From NCBI GenBank assembly GCA_963724695.1, contig CAVRVW010000006.1:1-64000 (forward strand): a DNA stretch of 64,000 bases. The letters run 5' to 3'. Position numbers and translations under genes: made by a program. Source of the DNA: CAVQFD01 sp963724695 (GTDB lineage Bacteria > Acidobacteriota > Vicinamibacteria > Vicinamibacterales > CAVVIG01). The number at the start of each line of letters is the position of its first letter. Position 1 is the first letter of the stretch. The notes under the pieces were generated by a model. The model was given only the letters and a program-made list of their open reading frames with translations. It did no database searches and was not told where the DNA came from. This document shows, in pieces, positions 25,584-32,373 of this stretch.

Positions 25584-26623
25584 AGCGCGAGCGACGGGTC
25601 TGCATTCAGGTCGAGCGAGGCGGTACGGCCCGAGCGGAACTGGCGCAGGCCGGCGGCGGCGATCATCGCGGCGTTGTCCGTAGAGAGCGACAGGCTTGGC
25701 ACGAACGTGGGCATCTCGCGCGCGTCGCCGTGGGCCTTGAGGTCGAGGCGCAAGCGGCTGTTCGCGGACACGCCGCCCGACACTCCGATGCTCTTTGCCT
25801 GGTGCCGGCGCGCCGCGTCGAAGGCCCGGTCGACCAGGACCGTCACGACGATTCGCTGAAAGCTGGCACAGACATCGGCGACCTCGGCCTCCGACAGCTC
25901 GGCACGAGATCGCACGTGGCGCAGCACCGCGGTCTTGAGACCGCTGAAGCTGAAGTCGAGGTCGCCCTTGAGCGCAGGCGCGTTGCGATCGGCATGCGTC
26001 AGGCGTGTCGCCGGCAGCGATACCGCGCGATCGTTGCCCGACCGGGCGAGCCGGTCGATGGCCGGGCCTCCGGGGTACCCAAGACCAAGGAGCCTGGCGA
26101 CCTTGTCGTACGCTTCGCCCGCCGCATCGTCGCGCGTGCGGCTGAGCAGCTGGTAGCGACCGGGGACTTCGATGAGGTAGAGGCTGGTGTGGCCGCCGGA
26201 GACCACCAGGGCAATCGAAGGCAGCGGCAGCTCGCCGTGCTCGAGGACGAGCGACTCGATGTGGCCCGCAAGATGATGCACCCCGACCAGGGGAAGCCCG
26301 GTGGCCACTGCCGCGGCCTTCGCAAACGACACGCCCACGAGCAGCGATCCGACGAGGCCCGGTCCCTGCGTGACGGCGACGGCGCCCAGATCCGGCCAGC
26401 TCGTGTCCGCCTCTTGCATCGCCCGTTCGACCACGCCGCAAATGTCGCGGAGGTGCTGCCGGGATGCGAGCTCTGGCACCACACCACCCCACTCGCGATG
26501 GATTTGCACCTGGGAGGCCACGATGTTGGAGCGGACCGCCCACGGTCTGCCCGGATCGCCCGTTTCTTCGACCACAGCGGCCGACGTCTCGTCGCAGGAG
26601 GTTTCGATGCCGAGGATCAGCAC
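25580..26623 (-). CDS. tsaD: tRNA N6-adenosine threonylcarbamoyltransferase
   Basis: Kae1/TsaD catalyses transfer of threonylcarbamoyl to A37 of ANN-decoding tRNAs. The 347-residue intact protein shows MLILGIETSCDETSAAVVE, the metal-binding HHLAGHIES (HxxxH), SGGHTSLYLIE, LGLGYPGGPAIDRLA, DFSFSGLKTAV and GVSGGVSANSRLR near the end. Length and all ASKHA-fold motifs are standard. It starts with GTG at 26623. The upstream 240 bases are almost entirely a 27-unit array, so its promoter or leader must lie in repeat sequence, or it depends on read-through from mtnA. Its stop codon is inside another array. Confidence 0.97.
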   Translation of the reverse strand: MLILGIETSCDETSAAVVEETGDPGRPWAVRSNIVASQVQIHREWGGVVPELASRQHLRDICGVVERAMQEADTSWPDLGAVAVTQGPGLVGSLLVGVSFAKAAAVATGLPLVGVHHLAGHIESLVLEHGELPLPSIALVVSGGHTSLYLIEVPGRYQLLSRTRDDAAGEAYDKVARLLGLGYPGGPAIDRLARSGNDRAVSLPATRLTHADRNAPALKGDLDFSFSGLKTAVLRHVRSRAELSEAEVADVCASFQRIVVTVLVDRAFDAARRHQAKSIGVSGGVSANSRLRLDLKAHGDAREMPTFVPSLSLSTDNAAMIAAAGLRQFRSGRTASLDLNADPSLAL

Positions 26624-26634
26624 TGGTGGTCTTC

Positions 26635-26850
26635 TCTATCTGGCTATTTTGTCATCTAGTCATCTAGTCAGTTGGTCAATTGGTCATTTGGTCATTTGGT
26701 GGCCAATCGGCAAGTGGGCCATGTGAGCAAGTAACCAAGAGACCAACTGACCAACTGACCAACTGACCCAGTGACCAACTGACCCAGTGACCAACTGACC
26801 CAGTGACCAACTGACCAAGTGACCAAATGACCTAGTGACCAGATGCTCAG
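26635..26850. repeat. 27-unit 8-nt array with orientation switch between tsaD and mtnA
   Basis: 216 bases equal to 27 units of 8 nt in one register. Units 1-8 (26635-26698) follow GTCATTTG (with GTCATCTA, GTCAGTTG, GTCAATTG variants). From about 26699 the units follow CTGACCAA, the inverse of the same motif, for 19 units. Three copies of CTGACCCA alternate with GTGACCAA, giving a 16-nt higher-order repeat. Arms can base-pair in many registers. It ends 12 bases before the mtnA stop codon. Confidence 0.95.
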
Positions 26851-26862
26851 ATGGCTTCAGGG

Positions 26863-27921
26863 TTATGTGGTCGCGACAGTCGCTTCGAAGGCCTGCCTCA
26901 GCGACTCAGTGTACGGCGGACGAAGGATGCCGCGCTCCGTGATGATGCCCGAGATGAGTGCGTGTGGCGTGACGTCGAACGCCGGGTTCCACACGTGCGC
27001 GCCTTCGGGGGCCAGTCGTGCGGGGCCGACGTGGGTCACTTCCCTCGCGTTCCGTTCTTCGATCGGAATGTGCGTGCCGTCGAGCGTGTGCAGATCGACC
27101 GTCGAGAGGGGGGCGGCCACATAGAACGGCACGCCGTGCTCCCGCGCGAGGACGGCGACGGTGTAGGTGCCGATCTTGTTGGCCGTGTCTCCATTGGCGG
27201 CGATCCGATCGGCGCCCACCACGACGAAGTTGACCCCTCCCCGGCGCATGAGCGCTCCCGCCATGTTGTCGGTGATGACCGTCGTGTCTATTCCATCGCG
27301 GACGAGTTCCCAGGCCGTGAGCCGCGCCCCCTGCAGAAACGGGCGCGTCTCGTCGGCGAACACTGCCACACGCTTGCCGGCTTCGACTGCGCCCCGGATC
27401 ACGCCGAGCGCGGTGCCGTAGCCGGCGGTGGCGAGCGCACCGGCGTTGCAGTGGGTCAGGATTCGGGCGTCCGCGGGCACGACCGCGGCGCCGAAGGCGC
27501 CCATCGCCCGGCAGCTCGCGACATCCTCGTCGTGAATCGCCCCGGCTTCGCGATCCAGCCGGTCCTTGAGCTGATCGACCGACTCCCCGGCTTCGGCGCC
27601 GGCGCCGAACGAGTGCTTCATGCGTTCGATGGCCCAGAACAGGTTGACCGCGGTCGGACGCGTGGCGGCCATGAGGTCGCAGATCCTGAAGAACTCCGCG
27701 GCAAACTTCTGCGTGCCAGTGGCCTTGCTCGCCCGCATCCCGATCGCGATTCCCATGGCCGCCGCGACGCCGATTGCCGGCGCGCCCCGGATCACCATCG
27801 TCTTGATGGCGCGCGCCACTTCGGGGGCCGTCCGGCAGCGGACGTACACCTCCCGCGCAGGCAGCTTGCGCTGGTCGATCATCACGACGACGTCGGCTTC
27901 GCGAGCGATGGTGGGGAGCAT
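26863..27921 (-). CDS. mtnA: S-methyl-5-thioribose-1-phosphate isomerase
   Basis: Isomerises methylthioribose-1-phosphate to methylthioribulose-1-phosphate in methionine salvage. The 352-residue intact protein has IDQRKLPAREVYVRCRT, the phosphate-binding TMVIRGAPAIGVAAAMG, the catalytic cysteine motif ILTHCNAGALATAGYGTALG, TVITDNMAGALM and the catalytic aspartate motif VVVGADRIAANGDTANKIGTY, all typical of MtnA rather than eIF2B. The ATG at 27921 directly abuts a 7-nt array with only three bases between, so no Shine-Dalgarno is present. It is located next to a nucleoside operon, which could supply methylthioribose-1-phosphate through phosphorolysis of methylthioadenosine by the nearby purine nucleoside phosphorylase-family enzyme; this link is inferred. 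Confidence 0.96.
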   Translation of the reverse strand: MLPTIAREADVVVMIDQRKLPAREVYVRCRTAPEVARAIKTMVIRGAPAIGVAAAMGIAIGMRASKATGTQKFAAEFFRICDLMAATRPTAVNLFWAIERMKHSFGAGAEAGESVDQLKDRLDREAGAIHDEDVASCRAMGAFGAAVVPADARILTHCNAGALATAGYGTALGVIRGAVEAGKRVAVFADETRPFLQGARLTAWELVRDGIDTTVITDNMAGALMRRGGVNFVVVGADRIAANGDTANKIGTYTVAVLAREHGVPFYVAAPLSTVDLHTLDGTHIPIEERNAREVTHVGPARLAPEGAHVWNPAFDVTPHALISGIITERGILRPPYTESLRQAFEATVATT

Positions 27922-27924
27922 GAA

Positions 27925-28053
27925 ATTTACAATTTACAATTTACAATTAGGAATTCGTCGTCACGACGGATGGCGACACCGCCGACGGAGGTCACGGGTA
28001 CATCTGGCAACGTGCACGACGCATTGTAAATTCCCAATTGTAAATCGTAAATT
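27925..28053. repeat. Inverted 7-nt array, ATTTACA class, between mtnA and the deaminase gene
   Basis: The left arm (27925-27957) has ATTTACA three times, ATTAGGA and ATTCG. The right arm (28025-28052) has TGTAAAT, TCCCAAT, TGTAAAT, CGTAAAT, the inverse. A 67-nt spacer of normal GC content separates them. The array begins three bases upstream of the mtnA ATG. Confidence 0.9.
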
Positions 28054-28075
28054 GCCGTCGGCCGCCGTGGCGGCA

Positions 28076-28930
28076 TCAGAGCAAGCGCGCGTCGAAGGGG
28101 AGCGGCAGCAGGTCCTTCAGCCGGTGCGTCCCTTTTTCGTCGGTGAGGTTGGCCAGAATCACTTCGAGGTTACCGCCGAACTCCCAGAGGATCTGCCGGC
28201 AGGCGCCGCACGGAGGGGTGGGGACATCGGTGTCAGCCACCACCGCGATGCGGGAGAAGGCGCGGTGACCGTCGGAGAGCGCCTTGAACATGGCGACGCG
28301 TTCGGCGCAGACGGTGAGGCCATAGGTCGCGTTCTCGATGTTGCAGCCTGTGACAATCGTGCCGTCCGCGGTCTCGAGCGCGGCGCCGACCTTGAATTTC
28401 GAATAGGCGGCGTCGGCGTTCTCGCGGGCGCGTCGCGCGGCCCCGACGAGATCGATCTCGGCGGCATGGCCATCTCGCAGGCGCCTGGAGCCCAGGCGTC
28501 GATCGCGGCCGGTCCGGCGCTCGCCTTCGGTGCGGCCCGCCTGGCGGCTTCTGCGTTCGAAGCCTGACCGCCGGTCCGTCTCCCCGTGCGATCGCCGGTC
28601 ATCGATGGAGGGCGCTCCCGGCGCCGCCGCCGTGGCCCGGCGCGCACCGTTCACCACGTGGGTCACCCGCGCGATCTGGTACATCTGGATGGTCAGCGTC
28701 TGGACCTGCTTGTCGACGTGGCACCGTTCAGCGGACGCCAGATCGGCCCAGTGGCGGACGGCGTAGTAGCGCCGCGGCACGGATTCGTCACGCACCACCT
28801 CGGCGCGGCCGTATCCCTTGATTCTGATGAGGGCCTCGAACTCATCGGCAAGCTCGAGAAACGCCTTCTCCTGCCCGTCGGCCACGTCGACGAGCGACAC
28901 CGACAACCGTTCGCGTTCAGAGGCGGCCAA
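28076..28930 (-). CDS. Fusion of an ABM-like ferredoxin-fold domain, a basic linker and cytidine deaminase
   Basis: A single uninterrupted frame of 284 codons. Residues 1-95 (LVDVADGQEKAFLELADEFEALI, RYYAVRHWADLASAERCHVDK) look like a small dimeric alpha/beta-barrel, ABM-like domain. Residues 110-155 are a highly basic Arg/Asp/Gly linker (DRRSGFERRSRQAG, ERRTGRDRRLGSRR). The rest is a tetrameric-type cytidine deaminase with GCNIENATYGLTVCAERVA (catalytic CAE) and PCGACRQ zinc ligands. The enzyme deaminates cytidine and deoxycytidine to uridine forms, matching the pyrimidine phosphorylase of the same operon. Start: TTG at 28930 with GGAGG seven bases upstream; it overlaps the end of the phosphorylase gene by 14 bases. 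The ABM call is tentative; the deaminase is firm. Confidence 0.85.
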   Translation of the reverse strand: MAASERERLSVSLVDVADGQEKAFLELADEFEALIRIKGYGRAEVVRDESVPRRYYAVRHWADLASAERCHVDKQVQTLTIQMYQIARVTHVVNGARRATAAAPGAPSIDDRRSHGETDRRSGFERRSRQAGRTEGERRTGRDRRLGSRRLRDGHAAEIDLVGAARRARENADAAYSKFKVGAALETADGTIVTGCNIENATYGLTVCAERVAMFKALSDGHRAFSRIAVVADTDVPTPPCGACRQILWEFGGNLEVILANLTDEKGTHRLKDLLPLPFDARLL

Positions 28931-29735
28931 TGATCCCCTCCAGTAGCGCCACGAAGTCTCCGCGCACCCGCCTGGCCGTCTCCATCACTTCGAGATGATC
29001 GAGCGGTTGCGGCAGCACGCCCGCGGCCATGTTCGTGATGCAGGATATACCCAGGACCTCGAGACCCATGTGCCGGGCGGCGATAGCCTCGAAGGCCGTG
29101 GACATGCCGACGGCGTCTGCGCCGATCGCGCGCAAGTAGCGGATCTCGGCAGGCGTCTCGTAGCTCGGGCCGAGCAGTGCCGCGTACACGCCGTGGGGCA
29201 GCCGCCGGCCCAGGCTCGTCGCCGTCTCGTCGGCCAGTTCGCGCAGGCGGCGCGAGTACACCTCGGTCATGTCAGGAAACCGCGATCCGAACCGGTCCTC
29301 GTTGGCGCCAACCAGCGGGTTCATGCCGGTCAGGTTGATGTGATCGTCGATCACCATCAGCGCCCCCTGTGCGAAGCCGGTGTTGATACCCCCGGCCGCG
29401 TTCGTGAGCACCAGCGTCCTCACGCCGAGCACCCCGAGGACGCGCACGGCAAACGTGACGGTCTGCGCGTCGTGGCCTTCGTACGCATGGCAGCGTCCCG
29501 CGAGGGCCGCAATCATCCTGCCCTTCACACGGCCGACGACCAGCCGGCCGTCGTGGCCGACCACGCGCGACCGAGGCCAGTGCGGCAGCTCCTGATACGG
29601 CAGCGACACCGCTTCCTCGAGTGTCCCGGCAAAGTCTCCCAGCCCGGAGCCGAGGACAACGGCCGCCTCGGGCAGGACAGGCGTCCGTGCCCGCACGACG
29701 TCCGCCGCTGCCGACACCCGGTCGAAATAGGTCAC
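28917..29735 (-). CDS. Purine nucleoside phosphorylase
   Basis: Phosphorolysis of purine (deoxy)nucleosides to base and (deoxy)ribose-1-phosphate. The 272-residue protein is of the trimeric, PNP/MTAP family: VVLGSGLGDFAG, GRCHAYEGH, TLVLTNAAGGIN, LLGPSYETPAEIRYLRAIGADAVGMSTAFEAIAARHMGLEV. The GMST residues are typical of purine nucleoside rather than methylthioadenosine phosphorylases. The GTG start (29735) overlaps the nupC stop by four bases (GTGA), and its own end overlaps the deaminase fusion, so it is the third gene of a coupled operon. Confidence 0.95.
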   Translation of the reverse strand: MTYFDRVSAAADVVRARTPVLPEAAVVLGSGLGDFAGTLEEAVSLPYQELPHWPRSRVVGHDGRLVVGRVKGRMIAALAGRCHAYEGHDAQTVTFAVRVLGVLGVRTLVLTNAAGGINTGFAQGALMVIDDHINLTGMNPLVGANEDRFGSRFPDMTEVYSRRLRELADETATSLGRRLPHGVYAALLGPSYETPAEIRYLRAIGADAVGMSTAFEAIAARHMGLEVLGISCITNMAAGVLPQPLDHLEVMETARRVRGDFVALLEGIIGRL

Positions 29736-30973
29736 AGCAGGAAGCCGGCGATCGTCGCCGTCATGAAGTTGGCGAGCGTGCCGGCAAACATCGCGCGGAG
29801 GCCGAGCCGCGCCAGGTCGTGCCGGCGGTTCGGGGCCAGCGCTCCGATGCCCCCTATCTGGATGCCGATCGAGCTCAGGTTGGCGAACCCGCAGAGAGCG
29901 AAGGTCGCGATGGTGAACGACCGCGGATCGAGCGAGCTCTTGAGCGGGCCGAGCTGCGAGTAGGCGACGAACTCGTTGAGCACCATGCGCGTGCCCAGAA
30001 GGTTGCCGATTGTCGGCGCATCCTTCCACGGCACGCCCATGCTCCAGGCCACGGGCGCAAACACCCACCCGAAGATCATCTGCAGGCTCAGGCCCACCGT
30101 ACCGAGGATCGCGTTGACGAGCGCCACCAGCGCGAGGAACGAGATGAGCATCGCGCCCACGTTGAGCGCCAGGTGCAGGCCTTCGCCCGTGCCGCGCCCG
30201 GCCGCATCGATCACGTTCACGTCGGTCTGCTCCACCTCCAGGCGCACCGTCCCCATGGTCTTCGGGGTTTCGGTCTCCGGCACGAACATCTTGGCCATCA
30301 TGATCGTCCCCGGCGCGGTCATGATGACGGCCGTGAGGAGATGTTGAGCCTCGATGCCGAACAGGATGTAGGCCGCCATGATCCCGCCGGAGATGTGCGC
30401 CATGCCGGAGGTCATCACGGTCATCAGCTCCGACCGGGTCATCTCGGGCAGGTACGGACGAATGGTCAGCGGGGCTTCGGTCTGGCCCATGAAGATGCTG
30501 GCCGCCACGTTGAGCGACTCGGCGCCGCTCGCGCGCATCACCCGGTGCATCACCACGGCAAAGAGCCGCACCACCAGCTGCATGACGCCGTAGTAGTAGA
30601 GGATCGCGAAGAGGGCCGCGATGAAGATGATCGTCGGCAGCACCTGGAAGGCGAAGATGACCGCATACTGCGCGCCGTCGGGACCCAGAGCGCCGGTCAT
30701 CGCCTTGCCCCAGATGCCCGCGTCGCCGAGCGGCCCGAAGACGAACGCCGAGCCGACGCCGGCAAATCCGAGCAGCCGGTTGATGCCGTCGCCGAGCGTC
30801 GCGAAGACCTGCTGGCCGACCCTGGTCTTGAGAACGATGAGCGCAAAGACGATCTGCAGCCCCAGGCCCCACGCCACGGTCGACCATCTGATCGCCCGGC
30901 GATCGGTCGAGAACGCGTAAGCGATTCCGAGGATGACGATCGCGCCGAAGAGCGGCTGGAACACACCGAGCAT
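29732..30973 (-). CDS. nupC: Concentrative nucleoside transporter (NupC family)
   Basis: An ion-coupled nucleoside importer in the inner membrane, 413 aa. N-terminal helices (MLGVFQPLFGAIVILGIAYAF; AWGLGLQIVFALIVL), the Nucleos_tra2/gate region LPTIIFIAALFAILYYYGVMQ, the signature ASIFMGQTEAPLTIRPYLPEMTRSELMTVM and the C-terminal NEFVAYSQL plus TFALCGFANLSSIGIQIGGIGALAPNRR are all present. It starts at 30973, overlapping the stop of the pyrimidine phosphorylase gene by one base (TGATG), and couples by GTGA to the purine nucleoside phosphorylase. It provides the substrates for the surrounding enzymes. Confidence 0.95.
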   Translation of the reverse strand: MLGVFQPLFGAIVILGIAYAFSTDRRAIRWSTVAWGLGLQIVFALIVLKTRVGQQVFATLGDGINRLLGFAGVGSAFVFGPLGDAGIWGKAMTGALGPDGAQYAVIFAFQVLPTIIFIAALFAILYYYGVMQLVVRLFAVVMHRVMRASGAESLNVAASIFMGQTEAPLTIRPYLPEMTRSELMTVMTSGMAHISGGIMAAYILFGIEAQHLLTAVIMTAPGTIMMAKMFVPETETPKTMGTVRLEVEQTDVNVIDAAGRGTGEGLHLALNVGAMLISFLALVALVNAILGTVGLSLQMIFGWVFAPVAWSMGVPWKDAPTIGNLLGTRMVLNEFVAYSQLGPLKSSLDPRSFTIATFALCGFANLSSIGIQIGGIGALAPNRRHDLARLGLRAMFAGTLANFMTATIAGFLL

Positions 30974-32286
30974 CAGTTGAGCTCCCCGATATCCCCAATC
31001 AGGAGCGGCGTCGGTGAAGGCCGATCGTCGCCCACGGTGACCGCCCTCGACGCCAGCACGACAGCCGCGTCCAGGCGGTCGCGGTCGCGGTAGAAGAGCT
31101 CGAGGACGCCGTCGCCTTCGCGGAGGGCGTCGCCAGGCTTGGCCAGGATCATGATGCCCACTCCGTGATCCACAGGGTCCTGCACGCGGTCGCGGCCGGC
31201 GCCAAGCGCCACGGACGCCTTGCCGACGAGCTCGGCATCGAGCCCGGTCAGGAAGCCCGACCGCGACGCCTTCACAACATGGCGCCCTGCGGCTGTGGGC
31301 AATCGTGTGTAGTCGTCGACCACGTGCGGGTCGCCGCCCTGGCACTCGATGATCCGCCGGAAGCGCTCGAGCCCGGCCCCGCTCGAGATGGTCTGCGCAG
31401 CCTTGCGCGCGCCCTCGGCCCGAGTGGCCGCCACGCCCCCCAGCACGAGCATGCGGGCCGTGAGATCGACCGATATTTCAAGGAGATCGGCCGGTCCCCG
31501 GCCTTTGAGCACTTCCAGGCACTCGATGACTTCGACCGCATTCCCAACGGCCCGGCCAAGCGGCGCGTGCATGGCCGTGATGACGGCCTCGGTCCGCACG
31601 CCAGAGGCGCGGCCAGTGGCGACGAGCGACTCGGCCAGGCGCCGCGAGTCGGCCTCCGTCTTCATGAACGCCCCGCTGCCGGTCTTGACGTCCAGCACGA
31701 GCGCGTCGATGCCTTCCGCAATCTTCTTGCTCATGATGGACGCGGTGATGAGCGGGATGCTCTCGACCGTGCCCGTCACGTCCCGCAGGGCGTACAGCTT
31801 CTTGTCGGCCGGGGCGATCTCCTTCGTCTGGCCGATCATCGCGCAGCCGACCTTCGCCAGCGCGGCCTTCATCTCGGGCAGCGTGAGGTTGACGTTGAAC
31901 CCCGGAATCGCCTCGAGCTTGTCGAGTGTGCCGCCCGTGTGGCCGAGCCCGCGGCCTGACATCATCGGCACCGGAACGCCGCACGCCGCGGCCAGGGGCG
32001 CCAGAATCAGCGACGTCTTGTCGCCGACGCCCCCCGTGCTGTGCTTGTCGACTTTGATGCCCGGGATGTCGTTCAGATCAACGCGGACGCCCGAGTGGAC
32101 CATCGCGTCGGTCAACGACGCGGTCTCGGCCGCCGTCATGCCGCGCAGCAGGATCGCCATCAGCAGCGCCGATGCCTGGTACTCCGGCACCGCGCCTGAC
32201 GTCACGCCGTCGACCATGAACGCGATCTCGTCGCGCTCGAGCGTCCCGCCGTCGCGCTTTTTGATGATGAGGTCGACGGCTCGCAT
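30973..32286 (-). CDS. Pyrimidine-nucleoside (thymidine) phosphorylase
   Basis: Cleaves thymidine, deoxyuridine or uridine with phosphate. The 437-residue protein begins MRAVDLIIKKRDGGTLERDEI, and contains the family signature VDKHSTGGVGDKTSLILAPLAAACG, SGRGLGHTGGTLDKLEAIPGF, SKKIAEGIDALVLDVKTGSGAFMKT and the C-terminal barrel-sandwich segment DPVDHGVGIMILAKPGDALREGDGVLELFYRD. It is the first gene of the salvage operon. TATACT at 32302-32297 on the minus strand sits ten bases before the ATG, suggesting a very short leader. DeoA and Pdp cannot be separated by sight. Confidence 0.95.
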   Translation of the reverse strand: MRAVDLIIKKRDGGTLERDEIAFMVDGVTSGAVPEYQASALLMAILLRGMTAAETASLTDAMVHSGVRVDLNDIPGIKVDKHSTGGVGDKTSLILAPLAAACGVPVPMMSGRGLGHTGGTLDKLEAIPGFNVNLTLPEMKAALAKVGCAMIGQTKEIAPADKKLYALRDVTGTVESIPLITASIMSKKIAEGIDALVLDVKTGSGAFMKTEADSRRLAESLVATGRASGVRTEAVITAMHAPLGRAVGNAVEVIECLEVLKGRGPADLLEISVDLTARMLVLGGVAATRAEGARKAAQTISSGAGLERFRRIIECQGGDPHVVDDYTRLPTAAGRHVVKASRSGFLTGLDAELVGKASVALGAGRDRVQDPVDHGVGIMILAKPGDALREGDGVLELFYRDRDRLDAAVVLASRAVTVGDDRPSPTPLLIGDIGELN

Positions 32287-32296
32287 GCAGGCGGGC

Positions 32297-32302
32297 AGTA
32301 TA
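32297..32302 (-). promoter_or_regulatory. Possible -10 element of the nucleoside salvage operon
   Basis: TATACT on the minus strand, ten bases upstream of the phosphorylase ATG. No good -35 is visible. If used, the transcript would have almost no leader. Confidence 0.4.
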
Positions 32303-32373
32303 CTTCGGGAATCCATGAGCGGGTCTGCTGGAGACGCCCCTGAAGGCATGCGGGGTGTCGGAGTGTCGCGCCG

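Noticed and set aside
26635..26850. The 8-nt arrays as CRISPR
   Set aside because: Units are 7-9 nt without unique spacers, arms are inverted, and no cas gene is present.
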